Shown piece after piece: positions 18,078 through 26,805 of a stretch of 64,000 nt of DNA. The stretch is taken from the NCBI GenBank assembly GCA_046733355.1, contig JBKPOZ010000010.1, positions 1 to 64,000 of the forward strand, read 5' to 3'. Numbering within the stretch: the stretch's first letter is position 1; every line of letters begins with the position of its first letter. Below the pieces are notes generated by a model. The model saw nothing but the letters and a program-made list of their open reading frames with translations, made no database searches and was not told the origin of the DNA. The stretch is from VAZQ01 sp046733355. GTDB lineage: Bacteria; Pseudomonadota; Alphaproteobacteria; Rhizobiales; Xanthobacteraceae. The translations under genes and the position numbers were made by a program.

Positions 18078-18166
18078 CGTCGTCATGCTCGGCCTTGTGC
18101 CGGGCATCCACGTCTTTGGAGCCGTACGCAAGAGGTGGATGGCCGGGACAAGCCCGGCCATGACGG
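18078..18166. repeat. palindromic interspersed repeat
   Basis: Stems GCTCGGC-CTTGT-GCCGGGC and GGCCGGG-ACAAG-CCCGGCC with outer CGTCATG/CATGACG, the same design as 1127-1212. It lies between the binding-protein gene and livH. Confidence 0.78.
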
Positions 18167-18177
18167 CCACCTCGATG

Positions 18178-19359
18178 CTAAAACCGGTCGCATTTGTCGG
18201 GGCCGACCGCTTCCTCACCCGACACGCGGCCGACGGTGTGGAAGTCGTTGCCCTTCACCTGCACCACGACCATCTCGACGATCGCCTGGTGATCGCCCTT
18301 GCGCATCTTCTTGGCGCCTTGCGGCGTCTGCCAGGAAGCGTCCTCCAGGGCTGCGCGCAGCTTGGCCGTCTCGGTGCTTCCCGCTTTGTCGATCGCCTGC
18401 TTGAACAGAAAGAACAGTCCGTAAGTGTCGGCCCCGAACAGATCGGGATCGATCTGATAGTCTTTCCTGAAGGTGGCGACGAATTGCTTGTTGGCTGGCG
18501 TATCGATGTCCGTCGAATAACCTGCCGCGCTCAGGAAGCCCTCGCCCGCGCCGCTCATGGCGCCGATGTTCTCCTGCGTGACCGCGCCCGCAGCCCCCGC
18601 GAGCGTCAGTTTCCCGGAGAGCAGGCCGTACTCCTTGAGCTGCGTGAGCAGGCGCACCGTATCGTTGCCGGCAGTCGCGGTCATGATCACGTCCGGGCGC
18701 GCCGCGCGGATTTGCCCCATATAGGGCGTGTAGTCCTTGGCGCCGAGCGGCGGATAGGCGCTGCCCACGTCGGTGCCGCCCAGGCGTTGGATGTCCTCTT
18801 CGAATGCGCCGATGGTGTTGCGTCCCATCTCGTAGTCGGGTCCGATGAAGAAATAGCGTTTGCCGGCGACGTTCTTGATCAGCCAGCTGGTGAGCGCAGT
18901 CGATTGCATGTAGGCGTTGGCGTTGACGCGGAAAACGTTGGGGCTGCATTGCGCGCCGGTGATTGAGGTGGCGTACGAGACCGTGGTCACCAGAATGCGG
19001 TCGTTGCGTTCCGCTACCTGCCCGACCGCGAGCGTTGAGCCGCTGTTCACGGTGCCGGTGAGCAGATCGACCTTATCCTGTTGCAGCAATTTTTCTGCCT
19101 TGCGTACCGCAACCGGGGGATTGGCCTCTTCGTCCTCGAACAGGAGCTCGAACGGACGTCCGTTCACCCCGCCTGCGGCATTGATCTCCTTGACTGCAAG
19201 CTCGGCGCCCCAGCGCACCTGCTTTCCGATCGGGGCGTAGGTGCCCGATAGCGGCGTCACCACGCCGACCTTGATCGGCTCGGCGGCGTATGCAGTGCCG
19301 GCAAGCACAAGCGCTGCGGCGCTCGTCAGACCGCGCGCGAAAATGAGCGTTTTCTCCAT
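18178..19359 (-). CDS. periplasmic ABC binding protein (LivK family)
   Basis: Type I periplasmic binding protein of 393 aa. A signal peptide (GLTSAAALVLAGTAYA-AEP) is followed by the family opening IKVGVVTPLSGTYAPIGKQ and a KEINAAGGVNGRP segment. The two cysteines near residues 160 (AQCSPN) and the C-terminal GPDKCDRF could form a disulfide. It delivers substrate to LivH/M. Specificity cannot be read from the sequence; context suggests a carboxylic acid that is then CoA-activated. Confidence 0.92.
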   Translation of the reverse strand: MEKTLIFARGLTSAAALVLAGTAYAAEPIKVGVVTPLSGTYAPIGKQVRWGAELAVKEINAAGGVNGRPFELLFEDEEANPPVAVRKAEKLLQQDKVDLLTGTVNSGSTLAVGQVAERNDRILVTTVSYATSITGAQCSPNVFRVNANAYMQSTALTSWLIKNVAGKRYFFIGPDYEMGRNTIGAFEEDIQRLGGTDVGSAYPPLGAKDYTPYMGQIRAARPDVIMTATAGNDTVRLLTQLKEYGLLSGKLTLAGAAGAVTQENIGAMSGAGEGFLSAAGYSTDIDTPANKQFVATFRKDYQIDPDLFGADTYGLFFLFKQAIDKAGSTETAKLRAALEDASWQTPQGAKKMRKGDHQAIVEMVVVQVKGNDFHTVGRVSGEEAVGPDKCDRF

Positions 19360-19382
19360 CCTGTTCTCCTTATATGTCCGGT

Positions 19383-20195
19383 TCAGGTACCGGCGAACCT
19401 GGGTTTGCGTTTCTCGCTGAAAGCCGCAATGCCTTCCTTGTAGTCGGCGGTGGGTCGCAGCTTCTCGTAGGCATGGCCCTCAATCTCGAACCCCGCGCCC
19501 AGGCTTGCATCGTAGGCGGTCGCGAGAACGCGCTTGGCGGTCTTGAGCGCGAGCGCCGACATGGCGGTAAGCGTCGCGATCATCTCGTCGAGTATCTTGT
19601 CCAGCCCTGCCGTGTCATCGGCTACGCGCGTGATGAGCCCCCAATTGACGCCTTCGGAAGCCGTAATGCGTCGGCCGAGCATCATCATGTCGGCGGCACG
19701 GGTGAGCCCGGCAATGCGCGCGACGCGCTGGCTGCCGCCGCTGCCCGGGATTTGGCCCAACGTCACTTCCGGCAAGGCGAGCACCGTGTCCTTGCTGGCA
19801 ATGCGGATATCGCAGGCCATGGCCAGCTCGAAACCCACGCCCATCGCGTATTTTTCCATCACGCAGATCACCGGCTTGGGGCAACGCTGCGGAGATGCGA
19901 TGTTCCACGCGAGATCGGACATTTGGTCAAGCGGAATGGCCGGAAATGCCTTCACGTCTCCGCCCGAACTGTAGACGCCATTCTTGCCGCGGATGATGAC
20001 GACGCGCACGTCCGGATCCTGTCCGAATCCTTCCATGATGGCGTTGATCTGCTTGCGCCCCGCATAGGAGACGATGTTGAGAGGCGGCCGGTCGAGCCAA
20101 AGGAATCCAGCCTTGCGCTTCTCGTCGACCTCGTAGTGCAACCCGTCGAGATCTTTCAGTACCGCGGCACGTTCTTTGGCATAGTCTGTGGTCAT
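19383..20195 (-). CDS. enoyl-CoA hydratase/isomerase family
   Basis: Crotonase-fold protein of 270 aa. Both acidic residues used by true hydratases appear in place: E in GVGFELAMACD and E in LPEVTLGQIPGSGGSQR; the oxyanion-hole motif is SSGGDVKAF. The start at 20195 (MTTDYAKE) is chosen; the upstream extension is repeat-derived. It sits 23 nt upstream (on the coding strand) of the binding-protein gene and downstream of an acyl-CoA ligase, so a role in beta-oxidation or in ring-cleavage of an imported acid is likely; BadI-like hydrolases of the same fold are an alternative. Confidence 0.88.
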   Translation of the reverse strand: MTTDYAKERAAVLKDLDGLHYEVDEKRKAGFLWLDRPPLNIVSYAGRKQINAIMEGFGQDPDVRVVIIRGKNGVYSSGGDVKAFPAIPLDQMSDLAWNIASPQRCPKPVICVMEKYAMGVGFELAMACDIRIASKDTVLALPEVTLGQIPGSGGSQRVARIAGLTRAADMMMLGRRITASEGVNWGLITRVADDTAGLDKILDEMIATLTAMSALALKTAKRVLATAYDASLGAGFEIEGHAYEKLRPTADYKEGIAAFSEKRKPRFAGT

Positions 20196-20221
20196 CGGTT
20201 TTCCTTTGTCGGCACACACGG

Positions 20222-20332
20222 GCCTGCTCCCTCTCCCATTGGGAGAGGGGTGGGGTGAGGGGTTAAATCGTTTCAACAGATGTTGCCCCCCTCACCCCAG
20301 CCCTCTCCCCGGCGGGGAGAGGGAGCGCGCCG
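20222..20332. repeat. GGGAGAGG-type palindromic repeat
   Basis: Inverted pair of CTCCCTCTCC...GGGAGAGG and GTGGGGTGAGGGG...CCCCTCACCCC arms around a variable centre. Copies of the same family are at 37380-37492 and 40150-40250. It lies between the CoA-ligase and hydratase genes. Confidence 0.82.
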
Positions 20333-20356
20333 GAGTTCGCGGCTTGATGTATGGCT

Positions 20357-21904
20357 TCACCTCGAAGGCTCTTTATACGGTTCGTAGTCGCCGGCGCGCA
20401 GCTTGCGGCGCAACAGCTTGCCGGAGGCGGAGCGCGGGATGGCTTTGACAAACACGTATTCTTTCGGGCGCTTGAACCGGGCGAGCCCGCCCTTGAGGCA
20501 TTCGTCGTCCAGCTGCTCGGCCGAGATCTCGACACACGCGGGCTCGACGAAGGCGACGACCTTGGCGCCGAGGCGTTCGTCCGGCATGCCCACCACCGCG
20601 CAGCCGGCGACCAGCCTGCTGCGCGCAAGGGCATCCTCGACCTCTTCGGGAAAAATATTCTCACCGCCGCTGATGATCATGTCGTCGACGCGGCCGACGA
20701 CATAGAGTTCGCCCTCCTCGTCGAACCTGCCCAGATCGCCGGTACGGTACCAGCGGCTCTCTATCGCCCGCGCATCCGCGTCCGGCCGCTTCCAATAACC
20801 CGCGAACGCTTCCGGGCTCTGCATGCTGGCGACAATCTCGCCCGAGGTGCCGGCGGGCAGGTCGATCTCGATGTCGTCCTCGCGCGATGGCGATACGACG
20901 CGGATGATCTGATTCATTCCCGCCCGGCCCGCGCATCCGGGCTTGCGGTCGAGATGATCGCAGTAGGTGAAGGTGTAGATCTCGCTCGAGCCGTAATAGT
21001 TAACGAACAGATCAGGCCTGAGCTGCTCGAGGCAGCGCTCGATGAGCGCAGGCGTCATCGCCATGCCGGCATAGCCCACGCGCGAGAGGGAGCGCAGGTC
21101 GTAGCGGCCGAATTGCGGATCGCGCAGCACGTCATGAAACATGGTGGGCACGAGATAGAGCGTGGTGAGGCGCTCGGCGGCGACGAGGCGCAACACCTCT
21201 TCGGGCGTGTATTCGGGCACGCAGACGATGCGGCCGTTGAGCAGCGCGCTGCCGAGCAGGATACGGATGCCCATCGTATGGAAAAAAGGCATGACGCCGA
21301 GGCACGAATCGCCCTGGCGGTACTGATTCTGCGCGATGTGCGAAATGGAAGCGGTGAGCTCGTTGCGATGACTGCGCGGAACGCCCTTGGGACGTCCGGT
21401 GGTACCCGATGTGTAGAGCATCAGGCAGGTGGAGAACTCGTTCACTTGCGCCGGACCCGCAACAGGCGGCACCTCGAGCAGCCGCGAAAAAGACCGGCCA
21501 TGCCCCTTCGCGTCGGCCACGAGAATCACGCGCTGCGGATCAATATTGACCGCCGCGGCGGCGGCCAGTGCGGCGGAAGCGGATGCGCCATCGAAGGCCA
21601 CGGCTTTCGCTTCCGCATCCTCGAGGCAATAGCGGATCTCGTCGGCGCTGCCGCGCCAGCTCACCGGCGTGAAGATGAGGCCGAGGAGATGCGACGCCCA
21701 GTAGAGCGTCGCCATCTCATACCGGTTGCGCATGATGACGGCGAGGTGGTCGCCTGCGGCCAGGCCCATCTGGCGGAGCGCGCCGGCGACGGCTTTGATC
21801 TCGCGGTACCAGGCCGCATAGGTCAGCCGCCTGTCGCCTTCGACGACAGCGATTGCTGCGGGCTGGCGCCGGACCGATGCCGCAAAGGCGCTACCGAGGT
21901 CCAT
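20357..21904 (-). CDS. acyl/aryl-CoA synthetase (AMP-forming)
   Basis: ANL-superfamily ligase of 515 aa. The P-loop YTSGTTGRPKGVPRSH is near residue 170, YYGSSE is the A5 motif, YRTGDLGRFDEEGELYVVGRVDDMI is the A7-A8 hinge, and the catalytic Lys is in the C-terminal IPRSASGKLLRRKL. It activates a carboxylic acid as acyl-AMP and then acyl-CoA. It is the first gene of the leftward CoA-ligase / hydratase / ABC-importer set. Substrate unknown: aromatic, cinnamic-type or fatty acid are all possible. Confidence 0.9.
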   Translation of the reverse strand: MDLGSAFAASVRRQPAAIAVVEGDRRLTYAAWYREIKAVAGALRQMGLAAGDHLAVIMRNRYEMATLYWASHLLGLIFTPVSWRGSADEIRYCLEDAEAKAVAFDGASASAALAAAAAVNIDPQRVILVADAKGHGRSFSRLLEVPPVAGPAQVNEFSTCLMLYTSGTTGRPKGVPRSHRNELTASISHIAQNQYRQGDSCLGVMPFFHTMGIRILLGSALLNGRIVCVPEYTPEEVLRLVAAERLTTLYLVPTMFHDVLRDPQFGRYDLRSLSRVGYAGMAMTPALIERCLEQLRPDLFVNYYGSSEIYTFTYCDHLDRKPGCAGRAGMNQIIRVVSPSREDDIEIDLPAGTSGEIVASMQSPEAFAGYWKRPDADARAIESRWYRTGDLGRFDEEGELYVVGRVDDMIISGGENIFPEEVEDALARSRLVAGCAVVGMPDERLGAKVVAFVEPACVEISAEQLDDECLKGGLARFKRPKEYVFVKAIPRSASGKLLRRKLRAGDYEPYKEPSR

Positions 21905-22037
21905 GATCGTGCCTGTTATGGTTCATACGCCCTGCCGCGTTCAACACGACAGGATCATAGGATCGGCGCGGCGCGGCTGACCACGGCAACGAAGTCGCGG
22001 GGCGGCGCGTTGGTCATGGAGGAGAAGGAGGCACACC

Positions 22038-22232
22038 ATGACGCGCAAGACCAATAAGCCTGCATCCAGTCCCGCTCAGCGGCTTAATCCGGGCGACCAG
22101 GCTGCACCTGGAACTCCCGGCACGGGCGAGGACATCTGCCCGCAATGCCATGGCAAGGGGCGTATCGGTGCTTCCGCCTGCCCGCGCTGCGGAGGGACTG
22201 GGCGCATCGTCGAGGGCATCGGCGGCGCCTGA
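22038..22232 (+). CDS. small CxxCxGxG zinc-ribbon-like protein
   Basis: A protein of 64 aa with two DnaJ-type half-motifs, CPQCHGKG and CPRCGGTG, 11 residues apart, which would bind one zinc ion. The N-terminal 30 residues are Pro/Thr/Lys-rich and probably flexible. GGAGAAGGAGG ends seven bases before the ATG. The gene is divergent from the CoA ligase. No function can be assigned. Confidence 0.8.
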   Translation: MTRKTNKPASSPAQRLNPGDQAAPGTPGTGEDICPQCHGKGRIGASACPRCGGTGRIVEGIGGA

Positions 22233-22525
22233 CCTTGTATGGTCGAAGCGCAAGAGCTCTGGGAGGATGTTTGAGATCGATTGACCCGCTCGTCGCGGCG
22301 ACGGGCGCGAAAGCGCCGACGCAGCGTTTTCCTTATCCCGTGAAATTGCACAGCGCGCTCGACGAGGGCGCGTGCGTGCGATTGCTGACAACGCGCAGCG
22401 CGGCTTGTGGGCGCAGGGACTGCGTGCTCGTAAGCAATCCGTAACCCGGAAGATGGGTCAACCGACATCCGGGACAAACAAACCGGGATTTCGCTGCCGC
22501 TCGATCCGGGCTACAACGCTCTCTG

Positions 22526-23059
22526 ATGGATATTTCGCGCATTCCCATCGGCGCCAATCCGCCCCATGAGATCAATGTCATCGTCGAGATCGCGCAGGGA
22601 GGCGCACCCATCAAGTATGAAATGGAGAAAGAATCGGGTGCGATGTTCGTCGACCGCTTTCTGCACACTGCGATGTTCTACCCGGCCAACTATGGCTTCA
22701 TTCCGCACACGCTGTCCGAAGATGGAGACCCGATCGACTGCATGGTGGTCTCGCCGACGCCGGTCGCCTCCGGCGCGGTGGTGCGGACGCGTCCGATCGG
22801 CGCGCTCCTCATGCAGGACGAGAAGGGCATCGACGAAAAGATAATCGGGGTGCCCATCGACAAGCTGCATCCCTATTACGCGCGCGTTGCAAGCTGCCGT
22901 GATCTGCCGGCAATTCTCTTGGAGCAGATCGCCCACTTCTTCGAGCACTACAAGGACCTTGAAAAAGGCAAATGGGTGAAGCTCCTGCGCTGGGCGGAGC
23001 CGGCCGAGACCGCCGACCTGATCCGCGCCGGCATCGAGCGCGCCAAGATGGCGGGTTGA
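22526..23059 (+). CDS. ppa: inorganic pyrophosphatase
   Basis: Family I soluble pyrophosphatase of 177 aa, normal bacterial length. The signature DGDPIDCMVVS (positions about 67-77) holds the metal-binding aspartates; KYEMEKESG, FYPANYGFIPHT and HFFEHYKDLEKGKWVK complete the active site. It hydrolyses PPi from biosynthetic reactions in the cytoplasm. The 290 nt before it hold no recognisable gene. Confidence 0.97.
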   Translation: MDISRIPIGANPPHEINVIVEIAQGGAPIKYEMEKESGAMFVDRFLHTAMFYPANYGFIPHTLSEDGDPIDCMVVSPTPVASGAVVRTRPIGALLMQDEKGIDEKIIGVPIDKLHPYYARVASCRDLPAILLEQIAHFFEHYKDLEKGKWVKLLRWAEPAETADLIRAGIERAKMAG

Positions 23060-23183
23060 CGGCATCCATCCTTTGGTCTCCGCCGAAACGGCGCGGTCAG
23101 CTTGTCAATGAGCAGCCGAATCTATACCTACTGTGGCACGCGCGGCCCCTGGCGGCCGCCGAATTTCCCGTGCCAAGCGCTAC

Positions 23184-23260
23184 GCGCCCGTAGCTCAGCT
23201 GGATAGAGCACCAGACTACGAATCTGGGGGTCAGGAGTTCGAATCTCTTCGGGCGCGCCA
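23184..23260 (+). tRNA. tRNA-Arg (anticodon ACG)
   Basis: A 77-nt cloverleaf with acceptor stem GCGCCCG pairing with CGGGCGC, D arm AGCTCAGCTGGATAGAGC, anticodon stem CCAGA/TCTGG around loop CTACGAA (anticodon ACG at 23218-23220), T arm ending GGAGTTCGAATCTC, discriminator G and an encoded CCA. The A34 is expected to be converted to inosine. No duplicate of the 3' end was found to suggest an integration site. Confidence 0.97.
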
Positions 23261-23345
23261 GCAATTAGCGGTCCATTCCGACCACATGGGCTACGGTCCT
23301 GCTGCAACTGTTCGATCGGTCTGCCAACAACGAGGAGTGACGAAG

Positions 23346-24120
23346 ATGGCCGCGCCACGGGGAAAGTTCATCTGGTATGACGTGATGACGAACGATAAAG
23401 GCAGCGACGGCTTTCTACAAAGACGTGATCGGCTGGACGGCGCAGGAATATCCCATGGCGGACAACCGCACCTATACGGTCTTCAGCAAAGGACCCGCGA
23501 CAGTCGCGGGGCTGATGGCCATCCCCGATGAATTGTCTGCCGCGGGCGCCAGGCCGTGCTGGTCGGGCTATGTCGCAAGCGATGACGTGGATGCTGACGC
23601 CGCGCGCGTCGTCACCGCGGGCGGCGCGATCAAGCGTCCGCCCCAGGACATCCCCAATGTGGGCCGTTTCGCCGTCGCCGCGGATCCCGGTGGCGCCGTG
23701 TTCCTCTTGTTCAAGCCGAACGGCACGGAAGAGCAGAAGCCGGCCGCACCCATGACCCCGGGGCACATCGGCTGGCATGAGCTCTACGCCGGCGATCTCG
23801 AGCGCGAGTTCGCGTTTTACTCACGGCTGTTCGGCTGGAGCAAGGATCGGGCGATCGACATGGGCCCGATGGGCACGTATCAGACCTTCGCCACCGGAGA
23901 CGAGCCGTGCGGCGGCATGATGAAGGGCTGCGGACAAATGCCCACGCCGATGTGGAACTACTACATCGCCGTCGACAGCGCGACGAAAGCCGCCGATCGT
24001 GCGCAGAAACACGGCGCTCAGATCCTGAACGGCCCCATGGAAGTCCCCGGCGGCGCATGGATCGTGCAGGCCCGCGATCCGCAAGGCGCCGCCTTCGCGA
24101 TGGTGAGCGCGCAGAAGTGA
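23346..24120 (+). pseudogene. two-domain VOC protein, frameshifted
   Basis: Glyoxalase/VOC-family protein with two tandem domains (about 257 residues if repaired). The ATG at 23346, preceded by GAGGAGTGACGAAG, starts MAAPRGKFIWYDVMTND, after which the frame runs into unrelated sequence. The rest of the first domain (KAATAFYKDVIGWTAQEY onward) is in the +1 frame from about 23398 and runs to 24120, including the second domain (GHIGWHELYAGD...). The indel lies in 23393-23398, inside GATAAAG. No slippery signal typical of programmed shifting is seen. It is either inactivated or an assembly error. Relatives bind small metabolites or metal ions. Confidence 0.82.
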
Positions 24121-24343
24121 CTGCATAAGGCGGGTGCAAAATCGCTGTGCACCCTCCACCACCACTCGCTCGCTGCGCTCGCTCGGGTAGCTCCCCTCCC
24201 CCGGGTCACGCCCCGCTTCGCAGGGGAGGACAAGCCTTCTCGCTGCTTGAGCGCTCGGCGAGAGCCCGGCAAATAGACAGGCACAAACCAACGCGTCTCG
24301 CCCGCGCTTCGCGCCGGGCGCCGGCCGCGCAGGAAAGCCCGCG

Positions 24344-25570
24344 ATGATCCCGAGCCGATATTTGCGCGCGCAGGAAGCCTCCGCCCGCTTCGGCACGCTC
24401 GCGCAGATCTATGCGGCCTCCCTCATGCGCAGCGATTCAGTGGCCGATAGCCTGCTCGAAGCACTCTACCGCACGAACGGGCGCGCCTGGTGGCCGGCTG
24501 TCCTGAGAGCTCTAAATGATGGGATCGAGCCGCCCGGCACGGCATGCGCGGAGCTCCGCGCTTTCATTGCTGCACTGCCGCCGGAGCCGAGCGCACAGGA
24601 CGGGGAGCTCATCGAAAAAGGCAGCGCGGCGGTGGCGCGAACCGGGTTTCGCGCCGGCCGCGCGCTGCAATGCGCCTCGTTGATGGTCGACTACTGGTCG
24701 TCGGCCTTTTCCAAGCCGCTCGAAATGACGGGCGAGCTACGGCAGCGCACACGACAACGGCTGCTGCGGACCGGCGCCTGGTGGATCCAGGTGCACGAGG
24801 CCGGCGGGCTGCGCCGCGGCCGCGACGGCTTCAACACCACGCTGCACGTCCGGCTCATTCATGCGAGCGTGCGGCGGATGGCACTCCTTTCCGGCGCCTG
24901 GGATACGGCTGCCTGGGGGACGCCTATCAGCCAGGGCGACCTGCTGTTCCAGGTGGTCGGCTTCACCTGGCTATTCCTGCGCTCGCTCGCGCGCATGGGA
25001 TATCGCATCAGCGACGATGAAAAGGCGGCCTATTACGCGTTCTGGCGCTACCTTGCGGCGCTCATGGGCGTCGAGCGGGAGCTGCTGGCGCTCATCAACG
25101 AAGCCGACTGCGCGCGCGTTTGGGAGCTCTGGCTCCTGACCAATGCGGGACCTGACGCGGGCAGCTCCGAGCTCGCGCATGCGAGCCTCAAAGCGCTCGC
25201 GGAGATCATCGGCAGCGGCGGGCTGGGCCGCCGCATCCAGTTCCCGATCCTGTGCGGCACGACCCGATGGCTGCTCGGCAAACACATCTGCGACGATCTC
25301 AAAATTCCACGCACCCTCTGGTCGCATATCCTGCCCCTGACCTACAGGCCCGCGCTGCAGCTTTCCGAACTGATAAGCACACTGCGCAAAGAAGATCGCC
25401 CGCGCGCCGCCAGGCGTTCGATCGCGCAGCTCGCGAGCCGCAACGGCGCGGCCGGCGTGCACCCCAGCGGCACCGGCGTGGTCGCGGCGCCGGAAGCGGT
25501 CGAAGCGCCGGCGCGCGTCAAGCCGGCAGAGAATTGCAGGCCGACTTTGAAATGCGACCCGGTCTCGTAA
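24344..25570 (+). CDS. MpaB/DUF2236-family oxygenase
   Basis: A protein of 408 aa of the family that includes fungal MpaB and the rubber oxygenase Lcp (DUF2236). Conserved elements are RAGRALQC, the helix HVRLIHASVRRMA, GTPISQGDLLFQVVGFTWLFLRSLARMGYRIS and WRYLAALMGVERELL; the histidine and arginines in the HVRLIHASVRR region fit heme-site residues of the family. The C-terminal 50 residues are Ala/Pro-rich. No signal peptide. Its 3' end overlaps the next gene by 19 nt, so the two are probably one operon. The substrate is unknown; heme b and O2 chemistry are inferred from the family. Confidence 0.78.
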   Translation: MIPSRYLRAQEASARFGTLAQIYAASLMRSDSVADSLLEALYRTNGRAWWPAVLRALNDGIEPPGTACAELRAFIAALPPEPSAQDGELIEKGSAAVARTGFRAGRALQCASLMVDYWSSAFSKPLEMTGELRQRTRQRLLRTGAWWIQVHEAGGLRRGRDGFNTTLHVRLIHASVRRMALLSGAWDTAAWGTPISQGDLLFQVVGFTWLFLRSLARMGYRISDDEKAAYYAFWRYLAALMGVERELLALINEADCARVWELWLLTNAGPDAGSSELAHASLKALAEIIGSGGLGRRIQFPILCGTTRWLLGKHICDDLKIPRTLWSHILPLTYRPALQLSELISTLRKEDRPRAARRSIAQLASRNGAAGVHPSGTGVVAAPEAVEAPARVKPAENCRPTLKCDPVS

Positions 25571-26790
25571 CGCTTTTTGCGAGGCCGGAAGGCCGCATCA
25601 GTCGCGCAAGTTTCTGGGTCGGTTTGCTCGTTCTGCTGGCCGCAAAACTTGCGGTGCGCTCGGCCCTCGGGCTGCCCATGCTCACCACGCCGGCAGAGGC
25701 ATTTTCAGTGCGGCTGTGGAGCTTCCTCATCGATGCGGCTCTGATCTATCCCGGCGCGGTGCTCTTGGTGAAGCGCCTGCACGACCGCAATCTCTCGGGT
25801 TATCTCATCGGCTGCCTGATCGCGCCGCATGTTGTGCTGATGATCACGAACGTCCTGGGCGTGAGCGGCGATCTCGCGCATATGGGCATTGCGGAAACCA
25901 TCATGGTGCTGATCACCGCCGTGGTGAGCCTCTGGTTTCTGATCGAGCTTGGCTTTCGGCCCGGCAGCGCCGGTCCCAATCGCTACGGCGCAGAGCCGCG
26001 CCTGGCAGCGACCGGCGCACCACACCGGCAAGAGAGTATTCATCAAACTGAGTCGAAGAGAGGAGTCCTTGTGGAAAGGCGGGCGCAGCGAGGCACGAGC
26101 GAAACGGCAGTAAAAGAGATCGATGAAGCCATGATGGCCCGCTGCATTGAATTGTCGGCAATCGGCGCAACAGCGGGCGAGGTTCCGATAGGGAGTCTGG
26201 TTGCTCGTGACGGGAAAATCGTCTCGGAAGCCACCAACGAGGTGATACGCGAGCTGGACGAATCGCGTCATGCCGAGATCATTGCGATCGCCCGTGCGCG
26301 CAAACTAATCGGTGATGATGAGCTGCGCAACTGCACGGTGTATTGCACGCTCGAGCCGTGTCCGATGTGCTCATTTTGCATCCGGGCGGCAGGGGTCCGC
26401 CGGGTCGTTTTTGCACTTGCGTCGCCTCGCCTTGGAGGTTTCTCACGCTGGAATATTCTGGAAGACGCTGCGTGCACGATGCTGTTTGGGCCGGTGCCGG
26501 AGCTCGTTCTCGGCGTTCTCGCCGACGAGGCGTTAAAGGTGTGGACCGATTTTCACCCCGTGACCGGCCGGGCTACCTGGCTTTGTGGCTTTCTGCGCAA
26601 ACCGGCCGGCGGCCAGCCGGCCATACTACGGCGCGGAGGGCGTTTTCGGCATTCATTGCGGCCGCTCATCAGCATGTTCTTGCGCCAGCAGCAGAAGCGC
26701 ACAACATCAATCGAGGATACTCTCGGCGCACCATCGCCTGTTGTTCGCGCCGACAACTCCAGGAGGCAACAGGCTGGTTCTGAGCCGTAG
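25552..26790 (+). CDS. DUF805 membrane domain fused to deaminase
   Basis: One frame of 412 aa from the ATG at 25552. Residues about 1-140 form a DUF805 membrane protein (three to four helices, ending FRPGSAGPNRYG as DUF805 proteins do). Residues about 185-330 form a cytidine-deaminase-like zinc domain of the TadA/guanine-deaminase type: HAEI with the catalytic Glu, then EPCPMCSFC. The tail to 412 is not recognised. No stop separates the halves, yet a GTG at 26071 (codon 174) is preceded by GAGAGGAG at five bases, so a separate soluble deaminase may also be made. Either a true fusion or two genes whose intervening stop was lost. Confidence 0.75.
   Translation: MRPGLVTLFARPEGRISRASFWVGLLVLLAAKLAVRSALGLPMLTTPAEAFSVRLWSFLIDAALIYPGAVLLVKRLHDRNLSGYLIGCLIAPHVVLMITNVLGVSGDLAHMGIAETIMVLITAVVSLWFLIELGFRPGSAGPNRYGAEPRLAATGAPHRQESIHQTESKRGVLVERRAQRGTSETAVKEIDEAMMARCIELSAIGATAGEVPIGSLVARDGKIVSEATNEVIRELDESRHAEIIAIARARKLIGDDELRNCTVYCTLEPCPMCSFCIRAAGVRRVVFALASPRLGGFSRWNILEDAACTMLFGPVPELVLGVLADEALKVWTDFHPVTGRATWLCGFLRKPAGGQPAILRRGGRFRHSLRPLISMFLRQQQKRTTSIEDTLGAPSPVVRADNSRRQQAGSEP
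26058..26073 (+). promoter_or_regulatory. internal ribosome binding site and GTG start
   Basis: GAGAGGAG (26058-26065), five bases, then GTG (26071-26073) in frame with the DUF805-deaminase reading frame. The strength and spacing suggest that the deaminase half, VERRAQRGTSE onward (about 239 aa), can be translated on its own. Confidence 0.6.
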
Positions 26791-26805
26791 TGAGCGGAGA
26801 GGCGG

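Noticed and set aside
20351..22057. Plus-strand open frame (568 codons) opposite the CoA ligase
   Set aside because: Mirror frame of a gene with clear ANL motifs; composition and lack of any domain show it is a shadow.
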